Positions 50,649-61,032 are shown, numbered from the stretch's first letter. The stretch: 64,000 nt of DNA from Epithemia pelagica (GCA_946965045.2 OX337240.1:930001-994000); one strand, 5' to 3'. Notes: a model not told the origin generated them from the letters alone. Program-made: numbers and translations.

Positions 50649-52724
50649 ATGGCCGCAAATGCCTTCCGTACTGCACTGGGCCGCTGTGGCTACGACAATG
50701 CTACCGTTGGGTACCTAACGCAACAGGGCTTCACGACAACGGATCAGTTCCTGGAGTTTCCTATCAACGAAGTAAAGCCCATGCTGAAGACACTAGCCAA
50801 GAACCTACCTGACGGTGTCACCCTACCCTACCAATTCAACCTCAAGTTCCTTGGCTTCCGAATGTGGTTGGAATACCGTTCCGTCCGTGGTCAAGACCTT
50901 GATGCTGGTGCTTATACTGGTGACGTAATCACCAAGTGGATGAAACGCGTAACGGAACTCGCGAATGCCACCACCACTGATGGTCAGGATGACCCAGTAC
51001 CACCCAAAAGGCTAACGAACCTTGCCGATTGGGAACGTCACGACGGAATGTGGCGCACGTACTTGGGTCAGCACCGTAATCCGACAACGGGAGTGCCGCT
51101 CACCTACGTATTGCGTGAGGAGTCCGACGTACCGGACGACGCACTAACCGCCGATTACGACTGCATTGACGACGACCTAGTCGCGACCACTCGTCATGAG
51201 GGGGACCAGTACAAAGCCCACCGACGCAGAGTGTATGAGCTGTACTATCCTCTTATCTACGATGGTCCGGCATGGACGTTTGCTAAAACGCACGCGAAAT
51301 CGAAGGACGGCCGTGAGGCCTACCTAACCGTCAAGCGGCAAGCCACTGGACAGGCCGCGAGCATCCTACGCAAGAAACAGGCTTATGCGCAGATCGCAAA
51401 TGCTAAGTTTACAGGACGAGGGAAGTACCGCTTCCATGACTACATTCACCGTCACCAACATGCGCACAACACCCTGGAAGAGCTTGGCGAAACGGTCGCG
51501 GAAACGAAAAAAGTGACCGATTTCATGAATGGGATCACCGATCCGACGCTCGTCCAAGCAAAGACCGTCGTCAACGGTGACCAGGAGAAGTTGGAGAACT
51601 TTGAAGCGTGCCAGCAATACTTCTTGACTGTGCACAGTGCCGCCAAAACCGAAACGCAGGACGATTCTTGCAAGATCGCTGCTGCTAGTACCACCCCAAG
51701 CAAAGGAAAGGGCAAAGGGCGCAATCAGAAAAAGAGCAAGAAAAAGAAGGACCGCGTTCATGCTGGTCACTACGATGCCGACGAATGGGCAGACCTGACG
51801 GAGGACGAACGCAAACAAGTCCAGGCTCTTCGCAAAGAGCGCAAAGAAAAGCGGAAGCTTGGATCCGTCACCACAGACGACTCTTCCAACGCATCGTCGA
51901 AGAGATCGAAAACGTCGCATGGGAGTACTGCTGAGGACGCAATCTCAGTAGACATTGATGACGACGCTAAGCCTGAGGCTAAGACCAACGTATCGGTCAT
52001 TATGGAAGTGGACGAGAACTTGCTTGACTCCTCTGTTGACAACGTACCGTCGCCAGACAAGCACTCTAAGTTCCGCGCTTCCGCCTCACCTGCAAAATCA
52101 TCCGAAGATGATTCGCAGCCGACAAAGTCCTCAGCTGGCAACAGCTTTGGACGTTTCGCGCATAAGGCTAAAGCACAACCGAACGAACCCGGATCTGCGT
52201 CCGTCAAATCCGTACGTACTCGCCCCATGGGGGAATACGAGACCTATCCACCTATGTGGCAATGGGAAGAGGACGGACGTCCTGATATGAGTCATATGAC
52301 CATCCCACCAGTCCCGGAACACGGCGACATCTTTGTAAAGCTGCCGCTACCGGTCAAAGGCAAGTTTGCTGAAGGGCCTCGCAACGTCCGCTCACTTACC
52401 AAGCATGACCAAAGTATGCTGAAAGGAAGCTTCCGCGAAGAGATCGACACTATTGTACACAATAGTCCAATTTGGTCTTGGCGCTGGTCTAAAATGTCAG
52501 GCTATGAACGAGAAGAGCGCCAAATGTACCATGTGTGCAGACGCTTAGCCGAGCACACGGAAGTGTTCGACGAAGCCTTGAAATACACTATGCTTGCCAA
52601 TGGACAATTGGCTGCCGCAGAGCGAAGGCGTAATGTATGCGGTCGTTATTCCGCCGATCTTGAATTCGATGTCCGTGACCCCAATGTCTCTGACAAGTCT
52701 GCCGACATGTCTAATTCCTCCTGA
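50649..52724 (+). CDS. Copia-B Gag, 691 aa
   Basis: Capsid precursor that packages element RNA. Start context ACCATGG. The N-terminal alpha-helical region includes GYLTQQGFTTTDQFLEF; Trp-rich YNFDYIHR-like segments are absent and no CCHC knuckle is visible. A Lys-rich basic block (GKGKGRNQKKSKKKKDR) at about residues 355-375 likely binds RNA. Ends in TGA (52722-52724), and the same frame continues into pol with no intervening stop. Confidence 0.85.
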   Translation: MAANAFRTALGRCGYDNATVGYLTQQGFTTTDQFLEFPINEVKPMLKTLAKNLPDGVTLPYQFNLKFLGFRMWLEYRSVRGQDLDAGAYTGDVITKWMKRVTELANATTTDGQDDPVPPKRLTNLADWERHDGMWRTYLGQHRNPTTGVPLTYVLREESDVPDDALTADYDCIDDDLVATTRHEGDQYKAHRRRVYELYYPLIYDGPAWTFAKTHAKSKDGREAYLTVKRQATGQAASILRKKQAYAQIANAKFTGRGKYRFHDYIHRHQHAHNTLEELGETVAETKKVTDFMNGITDPTLVQAKTVVNGDQEKLENFEACQQYFLTVHSAAKTETQDDSCKIAAASTTPSKGKGKGRNQKKSKKKKDRVHAGHYDADEWADLTEDERKQVQALRKERKEKRKLGSVTTDDSSNASSKRSKTSHGSTAEDAISVDIDDDAKPEAKTNVSVIMEVDENLLDSSVDNVPSPDKHSKFRASASPAKSSEDDSQPTKSSAGNSFGRFAHKAKAQPNEPGSASVKSVRTRPMGEYETYPPMWQWEEDGRPDMSHMTIPPVPEHGDIFVKLPLPVKGKFAEGPRNVRSLTKHDQSMLKGSFREEIDTIVHNSPIWSWRWSKMSGYEREERQMYHVCRRLAEHTEVFDEALKYTMLANGQLAAAERRRNVCGRYSADLEFDVRDPNVSDKSADMSNSS

Positions 52725-55700
52725 TGGAGTGTGCCCTGTGTATCCGCTGCCGAAGCAGTAAAACTTGATAAAACGAATCTTATTGTTCAATCGAATACAC
52801 ATGTAGGCACCCATTATAGTTATTCTGAACGTTTCGCACATCGTCTATGTGCTATGAACACCGACGAATATGGTGTTGAGACCATTGAGCTCACCTGTGA
52901 GTTGGACTCACATGCGGACACCTGTGCCGTGGGAAGAGACTTCGTAATGCTCTCCGAAGCCCACCGCTATATCAGTGTGCATCCGTTCGCGGAGGAATAT
53001 AACCCGCTGACCAATGTCCCTATTGCGACTGTTGCCACTGTCTGGACTGACAGCGAAAACCAGTCTTACTTGCTTGTTATCCACCAAGCATTGTTTTTAG
53101 GGGACCGTATGGGCAGTTCGTTACTCTGTCCGAACCAGATGCGTGCCCATGGCATCGTTGTCAACGACGTACCTAAACAGTTTGACCCGCACAGCACGCA
53201 TAGTATCCACGTACCGGATGCCGATCTCACTATCCCGCTCACCATGGCTGGTGTGATAAGTGGTTTCGCCACTCGCAAACCCACTTCTGACGAGCTGGAA
53301 CACTTGCCACAAGTTGTGCTAACTGCCGATAGCCCATGGCAACCTCGTTCTACCGCCTTTGCGGACGCAGAGGAGAAACTGGGTGTAGCTGCCGCTACTG
53401 TCGTTCGCAATGGCGATCCGAATTCGATTGCCGCATCCTCCATTCCACGACTCATCAAAGCAGTGCAAACGTACCAGCATGCTTTTGCCAATCCATCACC
53501 CGATCTGGACGCCGACGCACAAGGCGACGACCTATACGAACGCTTGATAGCGACGGTCACTGTTCATCCAGAGAAGGAGGAGCCTGATGTAGTCCCGGAG
53601 GACAAACGTGAACGTCGGCTGTACATGATCAAGACTGCTAACGAGTCTTCCCCAGCCGATCCTGCTGGAAAGGGAGTGCTTGACGCAGCCGTACTGTCAC
53701 AACGATGGGGCATTGGTTTACCCAAAGCGAAGAATACGCTTAAAGTGACGACGCAGGCTGGAGTACGAAACGTATTAATCCCATCTGAGCGTAAGGTCCG
53801 TAAGAAGGCACCGTGGCTCAAATTCCCCAATGTGAAAGGCCGTTGGTTCTCGGACGAGATGTTTGCCAAGGAAGTTTCACTGAACGGGGACACGGGCGCC
53901 TCGATCTTTACAGACGGCAAAGGATTCGACCACGTTTATCCCTGGAAGTCGAAAAAGCAACATCCTGAAGGATTGATGTCTTTGATTCACAATGTAGGGA
54001 TTCCCCAAACAATGGTATCTGATGGTGCCCGAGAATTGTTCCTAGGGAAGTCCCATGAAATATGCAACGAGTACCGCATAAAGATGGAGAAAACGGTTCC
54101 TTATAGTCCATGGCAGAACGCCGCCGAAGCGAGCATTCGTGAACTAAAGAAGGGAGTTGTCAAGATTATGAGGACAACCGGCGCACCACAACGTTTATGG
54201 AGCTATGCTCTTAAATGGTGCTCACACGTACGGCAACTCACGGCATCCGATATCCCTGAATTAGATGGACGTACACCGTTCGAGCATGTAATTGGCTCAA
54301 CGCCAGACATCTCTCCATTAGCCATGTTCCAATTCTATCAGCCGGTGTATTATCGCATGCCCATGGCACAGTTTCCCTTCGAAAAAAGACTGATTGGCCG
54401 ATGGTTGGGTTTAGCCGATGATTGCACCGATGATATGGCCTATGAAATCCTAACGCAAGAGGGCAATCATGTCACACGGAAAGATGTGTGGGCCATTCCG
54501 GAAGACGACCTGAAGAATCCGACGATTCATCAGCAGTTGTTGGACTATGATGTCGCTATTCAAACGCAAATGAAAGAGCCGCCATCTGATGGCACAACTG
54601 AGAGCGATCCACACCCAGACCTCTTTGACGAAGGTGAACTTCTAGAGCCCTTGTTCCCAGAGGCCGAATCCGACGCGTACACGCCGGAGGAACTAGACGA
54701 ATATCTCACCGCTGAAGTCATGCTGCCGCGAGGAGGTGAAAGCGCTCGAGCGAAAATCATTGGACGCACGAAAGATGCTCATGGGCGACCTATTGGTGAG
54801 CGCGACGCCAACCCAATCCTTGATACCCGGTACTACGATGTACAGTTTCCGGATGGATCGGTCGAGTCGTATGCAACCAATATGATCGCAGAGAATCTGT
54901 ATTCGCAAGTTGACCCGGAGGGTAATGCGTTCAACACATTGAAAGCCATTGTGGGGCACCGCAGTGATGAGACCGCAGTTAAGCGAACAGACGCATCGTT
55001 CCTTGACGGCACATCACACCACACAACGAAAGGCTGGGAATTGCAATGTGAACTGTCCGATCAATCGACTGTTTGGCTGCCGCTCAAAGACATCAAGAAT
55101 GGAAATATGATTGAAGTCGCCGAATACGCAGTATCCACTGGCATCGCAAAAGAGCCTGCTTTCGCATGGTGGGTCCCACGTGCACTTCGCAAACGAGACC
55201 GCATTATCAAAAAGGTTAAGTCACGTTATTGGAAGCGAACGCACAAGTATGGCATTGAGTTGCCCCACTCTGTGGAAGAAGCCCTGGCGATTGACCGTCG
55301 AAGGGGGACTGACTTCTGGCGTAAGGCTATTGAGAAAGAAATGAAGAACGTTGGCATTGCTTTCGAATTTCCAGCTGATGGCGAAGTGCCTTCTGGATAC
55401 AAGCATATTCCCTGTCATATGGTTTTTGACATCAAATCAGACCTGCGACGAAAAGCACGGTTAGTGGCCGGAGGCCACAAAACTGATCCACCCAAAGAAT
55501 CGACCTATTCTAGTGTGGTATCACGCGATAGCGTACGCATTGCTTTTACTATCGCTGCACTAAATGGTCTTGATGTTCTCGTCGGGGACGTGCAAAACGC
55601 ATATCTCAATGCACCGACTAAAGAGAAGACCTATACCACCGCGGGACTCGAATTTGGACCAGATAAGGTTGGACAACCTGCACTGATAGTGCGCGCATTA

Positions 55701-56951
55701 TATGGTCTCAAAAGTTCTGCTGCAAGGTGGCGTGATCACATCGCCGCAACGCTCCGCGATATGGGATTTAAGATGTGTCAAGCTGATCCGGACGTATGGC
55801 TTCGAGCGAACACTCGACCATCTGATGGGTTCCAATATTACGAGTATGTTTTGGTCTACATTGATGATCTGCTGATTGTTAGTCATGATCCCAAAACCGT
55901 GATGCAGGACCTGCAGAGGCGCTATACGATCAAGCCCGACAGTATCAAACCACCAGACGAATACTTGGGATCCGAAATACGGCGTTATACCATACCCGAC
56001 ACACAAGATCCGTCGAACCGTGATCGTTGGGCCATGTCCGCTGACAAGTATTGTAAGCGTGCTCTTGCCGAAGTCGAAACGGAACTGGAGAAATCCGGAG
56101 AAAAGCTGAAGTCCAAAGTGACGACGCCGATCGCCGATGGATATCGCCCGGAATTGGATGCGACTCCTGAACTCGACGCAAGACGTGCGAACTATTACCA
56201 AGGACTGATTGGTATTCTCCGTTGGATTGTTGAACTCGGTCGTATCGACATTACAACCGCAGTCTCCCATATGTCCCGTTTTATGGCGAATCCACGAGAA
56301 GGACATCTCGAGCAAACGTTACACATCTTCGCGTATCTGAAGAAATACGATAAATCCTCCATTGTGTTCGATGACACAACCCCTGACTTCGACGAGTCAC
56401 GTTTTACCCGACCGGATTGGTCTGAGTATTATCCTGATGCTGCCGAGCCAATTCCGCCAAACGCACCAGCACCGCGTGGAAACGCTGTCACCACGACTTG
56501 CTTTGTCGATGCTGATCATGCTGGATGTCGTGTCACACGGCGCTCTCAAACAGGAGTCCTACTGTTCTTGCAACGAGCACCGATCATGTGGTATTCAAAA
56601 CGACAAAACACTGTTGAGACGTCTACATTTGGCAGTGAGTTCGTGGCGATGAAGACTGCCATTGAAATGATTGAAGCATTTCGTTATAAGTTGCGAATGA
56701 TGGGTATCCCGTTGGATGGAGAGACGAATGTGTTTTGCGACAATGAATCTGTGTTTAAAAACTCGACGCAGCCGGAATCAGTCCTAAAGAAGAAGCACAA
56801 CGCAATTGCTTATCATCGGACTCGTGAAGCGCAAGCCGCTGGACTTGTGCGCATTGCATGGGAAGAAGGTGAAACGAATCTTGCCGATATCCTAACCAAA
56901 CTGCTACCCGGACCTCGATTGCGATTCCTGGCCCAACGTATCATGTGGTAG
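52725..56951 (+). CDS. Copia-B Pol: protease, integrase, reverse transcriptase, RNase H
   Basis: Ty1/copia order, intact; in frame with gag across one UGA, so readthrough or another recoding step would be needed. Numbering from the GTG at 52731: protease LDSHADTC (58-65); integrase Asp375 (WFSDEMF), Asp431 (VSDGARE) and Glu466 (NAAEAS), i.e. D,D35E; RT with VFDIKSDLRRKARLVAGGH and YIDD at 1043-1046; RNase H with CFVDADHAG, STFGSEF and the end TNLADILTKLLPG. No start ATG follows the gag stop for some distance. All catalytic residues present, so this copy may be active. Confidence 0.92.
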   Translation, partial: WSVPCVSAAEAVKLDKTNLIVQSNTHVGTHYSYSERFAHRLCAMNTDEYGVETIELTCELDSHADTCAVGRDFVMLSEAHRYISVHPFAEEYNPLTNVPIATVATVWTDSENQSYLLVIHQALFLGDRMGSSLLCPNQMRAHGIVVNDVPKQFDPHSTHSIHVPDADLTIPLTMAGVISGFATRKPTSDELEHLPQVVLTADSPWQPRSTAFADAEEKLGVAAATVVRNGDPNSIAASSIPRLIKAVQTYQHAFANPSPDLDADAQGDDLYERLIATVTVHPEKEEPDVVPEDKRERRLYMIKTANESSPADPAGKGVLDAAVLSQRWGIGLPKAKNTLKVTTQAGVRNVLIPSERKVRKKAPWLKFPNVKGRWFSDEMFAKEVSLNGDTGASIFTDGKGFDHVYPWKSKKQHPEGLMSLIHNVGIPQTMVSDGARELFLGKSHEICNEYRIKMEKTVPYSPWQNAAEASIRELKKGVVKIMRTTGAPQRLWSYALKWCSHVRQLTASDIPELDGRTPFEHVIGSTPDISPLAMFQFYQPVYYRMPMAQFPFEKRLIGRWLGLADDCTDDMAYEILTQEGNHVTRKDVWAIPEDDLKNPTIHQQLLDYDVAIQTQMKEPPSDGTTESDPHPDLFDEGELLEPLFPEAESDAYTPEELDEYLTAEVMLPRGGESARAKIIGRTKDAHGRPIGERDANPILDTRYYDVQFPDGSVESYATNMIAENLYSQVDPEGNAFNTLKAIVGHRSDETAVKRTDASFLDGTSHHTTKGWELQCELSDQSTVWLPLKDIKNGNMIEVAEYAVSTGIAKEPAFAWWVPRALRKRDRIIKKVKSRYWKRTHKYGIELPHSVEEALAIDRRRGTDFWRKAIEKEMKNVGIAFEFPADGEVPSGYKHIPCHMVFDIKSDLRRKARLVAGGHKTDPPKESTYSSVVSRDSVRIAFTIAALNGLDVLVGDVQNAYLNAPTKEKTYTTAGLEFGPDKVGQPALIVRALYGLKSSAARWRDHIAATLRDMGFKMCQADPDVWLRANTRPSDGFQYYEYVLVYIDDLLIVSHDPKTVMQDLQRRYTIKPDSIKPPDEYLGSEIRRYTIPDTQDPSNRDRWAMSADKYCKRALAEVETELEKSGEKLKSKVTTPIADGYRPELDATPELDARRANYYQGLIGILRWIVELGRIDITTAVSHMSRFMANPREGHLEQTLHIFAYLKKYDKSSIVFDDTTPDFDESRFTRPDWSEYYPDAAEPIPPNAPAPRGNAVTTTCFVDADHAGCRVTRRSQTGVLLFLQRAPIMWYSKRQNTVETSTFGSEFVAMKTAIEMIEAFRYKLRMMGIPLDGETNVFCDNESVFKNSTQPESVLKKKHNAIAYHRTREAQAAGLVRIAWEEGETNLADILTKLLPGPRLRFLAQRIMW

Positions 56952-57073
56952 CACCCCTTTTAGATCCAAAATGGGATCGCCCCCTTTTGAAGAATAGTCC
57001 GACGTACTGGACCGGCCTCTGCTGACATGACGAACTAAACGAAGTTGCCCACCCCGATTTTGTTCGCGGGGAC

Positions 57074-57313
57074 TGAATAAATAATCACGGGCGCCCCCTT
57101 TGTAACCTACGAAGGGCCTCGCCATGCCTCGCTACGCACCGCCTGGCATCGCCCGGCCCCTAGTTATGTGTTCGCTAGTGGGTACCGTGGTCGCTATTTG
57201 GCCCCTACGTGAGCGATTTGCCCCCAAAGGGCACCCCTAGTTTAGTCATCATAATTTCTGATAGTTTGATTGTTGCAAGCCGTATATTGCGTCTGGCCGT
57301 CAGTTTTTATTCA
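57074..57313 (+). repeat. 3' LTR of copia-B (240 bp)
   Basis: Same sequence as 49914-50153. Confidence 0.92.
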
Positions 57314-57839
57314 GCGTACTTTATGACTTTCCTTGGTCCAAGTCCCTCTTCTCTTCGCCATGTACTTTCCTTTCCCTAAGTCCTCACCAAAAAGTACCTA
57401 TATTTTCCTGTACCACCTTAAGTACCCCACCGCAAGTACCGCTCATCTTATCGCTTCCTTGTAAGTACCCATCGCAAGTACTTGCTAATTTTTCCGATAC
57501 TTTAAGTAACCGTATCAAGTACTACCCACCCCCCTGTGTTACTTAAAGCACCAGAAGTAAGTACTCTTAATGGTATTCTACTACTTCTAAGTCCATAGAT
57601 ACGTCTCTGAATCCTAGAAGTACCCACATTCTCTCATTCTTCTCTCACGCTTCGCACGCACGTAAATCTTTTTGACAGCACATGAGTGATCATCGCCATT
57701 GCCTCATATACATACACACATTCACCTTTCACCTCTGTTGCATCTTCATCCATCGCTCTCTGTTGTGAGTCTCATTTTTTTCGACAGCAGCCAACAGCCA
57801 ACATCCAACAGCCAACCAGTCCAATCGATTCAGTTCACC
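57314..57839. repeat. Left subterminal GTAC-motif array of the DNA transposon and promoter of the BED-like gene
   Basis: Many copies of AAGTAC, GTACTT or TTAAGTA in both orientations (57316-57620) resembling the TIR core GAAGTAC, as for transposase binding sites. From about 57640 on it is probably 5' UTR of the gene starting at 57840. Confidence 0.7.
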
Positions 57840-59348
57840 ATGGCCCCTCGTCAGAAAAAATCCAAAGCAACCCGTGCCGCTGAGAAGAAGCAATCCGAGA
57901 AGGTTCATGCCGAAAAGCAGAAAGCCCACCGCTCTTTCCTCCAAAGCGAAAAGGACATTGTTCCTAAGTTCCAACAGCCGCCGCCCGATCATTTTGGTCA
58001 CCAAAACTTGTCACCCCTTTGGAAATTCGCTGTGCACATCGACTGGCCCCAATTCTCAAATTTTATTTCCTCACATGACCCACAAAACCTTGAAATGTAC
58101 AAAGGATTCCAACGCATCAATGACACGTTCAAGGCCGCACAAGAAGAACAGGAGCAACTTGCAAAGAAGTCCTCTCCCAACAAAACTGAGAAGCTACTTC
58201 CTTTTTCCGTCGTCACTAAGAGATGTGTTCTATGTCCTCTCTGCCTACAAAACCCAGACACTCCTTTGAGCAACGCTATCATCATGCTAAGTCGTAGCAG
58301 GCCCTCCAACATCAAGCAACATACAGACAGTACTGGGGGAACGTCCACGGATACAGGCAATGTGGCGAAACAGGCAACCGAGGTCCAGGCAAGCGAGGTC
58401 GGAAACACTGATGATACACCGTCCAATACACAGGATACTGATACGTCATATGCATCAGCAATCGGTAATGAGAAGAAGAAGACTCTGCATTTGTTCGAAG
58501 ACACGGAGCAAGCCGAGTATCTTCTCAACATTTTGCTAATGAAAGCCACCAAGGCTTTGGACGACTTCAACTCCAAAGCGAAGAAGTCGTCTGAACAAGA
58601 CCCTCTTGCAACGAACTCTCCCGATCCAACCTATGAATATTTCCCTGATCTGGGCGACGGAGAAGGGGAAGCCGAAGTTCCCATGACAGCTGACGACATT
58701 CAAGTGGTGAAGATTGACTTGTCGGATGTAAGTGACAATGAGGAGGACAAATCCGTTGTCGAAGATGAAGATATTGACAACGACGAGGCCATAACTTTTC
58801 ATCTACGAGAAGAAATCGAACGGCTCGATTGCTTAGAGAAATCAAGAAAACTGGCAACGGAAGAAAAGAAGAAAAGAGCGGCAAGCAAAGACAAAGACAA
58901 AGGCACGAATGTTGAGCCGACTACTGGAACAAGTAGGAGTGGTTCAAAGAAGAGAAAAGCGAATGAGACACCACCTGTCCAAAAGAAAGCAAAACAAACC
59001 AAACTCAAGTCCACAGGTTCCAAAAGCGGGTCTAAGAAAAAACCATCATCCCGGATAAAGTCCAAAGAGGATAGAGAATCACAGTCAGTCCGACGCTCAC
59101 CGAGGGCAAAGAAGAAGAAAGGTGCGACTCCTGAGTCGGCGGTACGGGTTCAAGATTCAGAGGCCGGCTCTGACACAGAGGAAAATGTGGCAAGTAACCT
59201 GGAGCATATGTTGAATGAAGTCGTCGGTGATAGCCACGGTGAGGAAAATGATTCAGACGCAGAGTATAGTAACGAAGGCGAGAGGGATGACACGGGCGAT
59301 AACGACAATAGGGAAGAAGATGAGGCCGAAGATTCAGCGAGTGAATGA
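57840..59348 (+). CDS. BED-finger-like, charged nuclear protein of the 8-bp-TSD transposon, 502 aa
   Basis: Start placed at the ATG in CACCATGG; an upstream in-frame ATG at 57699 would add a hydrophobic leader that looks like 5' UTR. Lys/Arg-rich N-terminus. The pattern CVLCPLCLQN...SNIKQH (in the 180s-220s of the longer frame) resembles a C2H-type BED finger. A middle helical part (LFEDTEQAEYLLNILLM) and very acidic and very basic disordered stretches with NLSs (SRSGSKKRKAN, PRAKKKKG) follow. No DDE triad seen. May bind the subterminal repeats; inference only. The 3' end is 52 bp from that of the glycosylase gene. Confidence 0.65.
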   Translation: MAPRQKKSKATRAAEKKQSEKVHAEKQKAHRSFLQSEKDIVPKFQQPPPDHFGHQNLSPLWKFAVHIDWPQFSNFISSHDPQNLEMYKGFQRINDTFKAAQEEQEQLAKKSSPNKTEKLLPFSVVTKRCVLCPLCLQNPDTPLSNAIIMLSRSRPSNIKQHTDSTGGTSTDTGNVAKQATEVQASEVGNTDDTPSNTQDTDTSYASAIGNEKKKTLHLFEDTEQAEYLLNILLMKATKALDDFNSKAKKSSEQDPLATNSPDPTYEYFPDLGDGEGEAEVPMTADDIQVVKIDLSDVSDNEEDKSVVEDEDIDNDEAITFHLREEIERLDCLEKSRKLATEEKKKRAASKDKDKGTNVEPTTGTSRSGSKKRKANETPPVQKKAKQTKLKSTGSKSGSKKKPSSRIKSKEDRESQSVRRSPRAKKKKGATPESAVRVQDSEAGSDTEENVASNLEHMLNEVVGDSHGEENDSDAEYSNEGERDDTGDNDNREEDEAEDSASE

Positions 59349-59400
59349 AATTGTGAAGGGTAGTGTACGAAGTACCGTAAAAATCTATATATTAGAAGAA

Positions 59401-61032
59401 TTAGTGTTTGCCATATGCCTTCAGCATTTTGAGAAAAACAGATTTCAACAGATCCGAAGCCTTCTCCTCCAATAGGCTGAAGAGAGATGGCTGTGTATCA
59501 GGATTTTGAATGAGCTGACCAAACGCCCCAAAAAGAGGATTGATAAGATGCCATTTGGATTTAGGCAGCCATTGTTCAATGCACTTGGAACAGAGGAGAC
59601 TGTCATTTGCAAGTGGTGGCACCCATTTGAGTGCCTCACACCAGCGAATGACGTGGACATCCGAAGGAATTCCGTCCATTCGACCGAATGCACTTGAGAC
59701 AATGATCTGTGCTGTCTTGTATCCAATTCCGAATAAAGAGGTGAGTTCTCGAATGGATATATCAGATGGAATGCGGCCTTTGTGTTTGACAACAAAATAA
59801 GATGCCGCATGTACAATTCTTTCTGCATTTTGGTGGAATCGACCAACTGGAGAAATGAGGGCACAAAAGGCATCCATTCCAATCCGCTGTGATACCTCTA
59901 TTACACCCTCCGCTGATGTAAGTCCACTAGAAAACATTTGTGGAATGAATGCCGCCAATTGACTGTCGGTGGTGCTGGAGCTCATAAGAATTATAATGAG
60001 ACACATTAAAGCTTTGTCGGCAAGCTTGTCTGTTGCCCCACAATCCATCCAGTCCTCCCAAGCGTCCCTTGGAGAATGTAGCCCAGACATCTTAGCTATC
60101 TCGTGGAATTCTTTCAGATCTTCAATGAGAGTCACTCTGTCAGCAATGATTGAATCAGTAGGACGTAGAGGTAGATTGGGACAGGAAATTCTGCATGGGG
60201 ATATTTTGAATGGGTCTCCGTGTTTGAAACGACGACCGTCATCGTAGTGTGGCTTTGTCCGTGATTTGGAACTCAGTAAAATGTCCTGAGAAAGTAGATG
60301 ATTTTGTTGTCGAGTTTGATATTCATGTCGAGACGGACTGGAGTGGCGACTGAACTTGTTGTTGGAAGCCGTGGAGGTTCTTGCGTCTTGAGATACCCTT
60401 GTGGTATCGATTTGCCGTCCAATATATTGGGATAGAAGTGGAAATATACTCTCCAGTGACTTAGGCTCCATTGATTTACCAGAATTGTTGTCCGTTACAA
60501 GGAAATGAGCTTGGTTGCGTTGGATCCAAAAGAGAATCAGGTCGGTAATGGAGTCTTCGGGAAAATCATTTGTCTCTCCAACGACGAACGATGTGCATTC
60601 CGAACAACCTTTGCATTCACAAACGGCAAACTGAGGTATGCATTTCAATTCAAGTATGATGTTGGCGGGGTCCATGCTTTCTGAAATGGATACAAGGTTT
60701 TCATCGTCTTCTCCATTCAGCCACTGAAGCATATGAGAACCGACTTGATGAAGGACTTTTTCGAAGGTGTATTGAAAAATGATACACGGATGATTGTTTT
60801 CACATGGGATTGAAACATCAATCCATCGCTGTTGGCGGATCAACCAGGAAGCTGTGGCGGTAAGAATGGATTGTAATTGCTCTTTGGGTGGTGATAATAT
60901 GCACGATGTCAGACAGTCTGCGATGAAATAAGCGTAGGACTGACAGCAGATCAGGGAGGACTGTATGCCACAGGTCGAGGTAAAGTGAAGAATGGAGTTG
61001 TCACTGTCACCTTCGTGTTGGATGATCGACAT
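59401..61032 (-). CDS. HhH-GPD DNA glycosylase-like protein of the 8-bp-TSD transposon, 543 aa
   Basis: The C-terminal domain (about 340-510) is an endonuclease III/AlkA-type base-excision fold. LMSSSTTDSQLAAFI matches the first helix block, LTSLFGIGYKTAQIIVSSAF is the helix-hairpin-helix with Lys439 at the catalytic lysine place, and SDVHVIRWCEAL carries Asp458 at the catalytic Asp place. WHLINPLFGAFGQ matches the last helix. The [4Fe-4S] Cys set is absent. The N-terminal half is unrelated, with a Cys cluster (CECKGCSEC, 138-146). Lys plus Asp predicts glycosylase/AP-lyase activity; the substrate base is unknown. Lies wholly within the TIRs. Uninterrupted. Confidence 0.8.
   Translation of the reverse strand: MSIIQHEGDSDNSILHFTSTCGIQSSLICCQSYAYFIADCLTSCILSPPKEQLQSILTATASWLIRQQRWIDVSIPCENNHPCIIFQYTFEKVLHQVGSHMLQWLNGEDDENLVSISESMDPANIILELKCIPQFAVCECKGCSECTSFVVGETNDFPEDSITDLILFWIQRNQAHFLVTDNNSGKSMEPKSLESIFPLLSQYIGRQIDTTRVSQDARTSTASNNKFSRHSSPSRHEYQTRQQNHLLSQDILLSSKSRTKPHYDDGRRFKHGDPFKISPCRISCPNLPLRPTDSIIADRVTLIEDLKEFHEIAKMSGLHSPRDAWEDWMDCGATDKLADKALMCLIIILMSSSTTDSQLAAFIPQMFSSGLTSAEGVIEVSQRIGMDAFCALISPVGRFHQNAERIVHAASYFVVKHKGRIPSDISIRELTSLFGIGYKTAQIIVSSAFGRMDGIPSDVHVIRWCEALKWVPPLANDSLLCSKCIEQWLPKSKWHLINPLFGAFGQLIQNPDTQPSLFSLLEEKASDLLKSVFLKMLKAYGKH

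Larger units (their letters stand above)
49914..57313 (+). mobile_element. Copia-B: full-length Ty1/copia retrotransposon, 7.4 kb, identical LTRs
   Basis: Two 240-bp LTRs read as identical, with gag and pol intact between them, nested 54 bp inside the DNA transposon. LTRs start TGAATAAA and end TTTATTCA. Flanking 5-mers (CGCAT and GCGTA) do not match, so no TSD is seen, which is unusual for such a young copy. Confidence 0.92.

Noticed and set aside
57699-57839. 47-residue N-terminal extension with hydrophobic leader on the BED-like protein
   Set aside because: The ATG at 57840 has a much better context (CACCATGG), and the extension looks like UTR with repeated CCAACAGCCAAC words.
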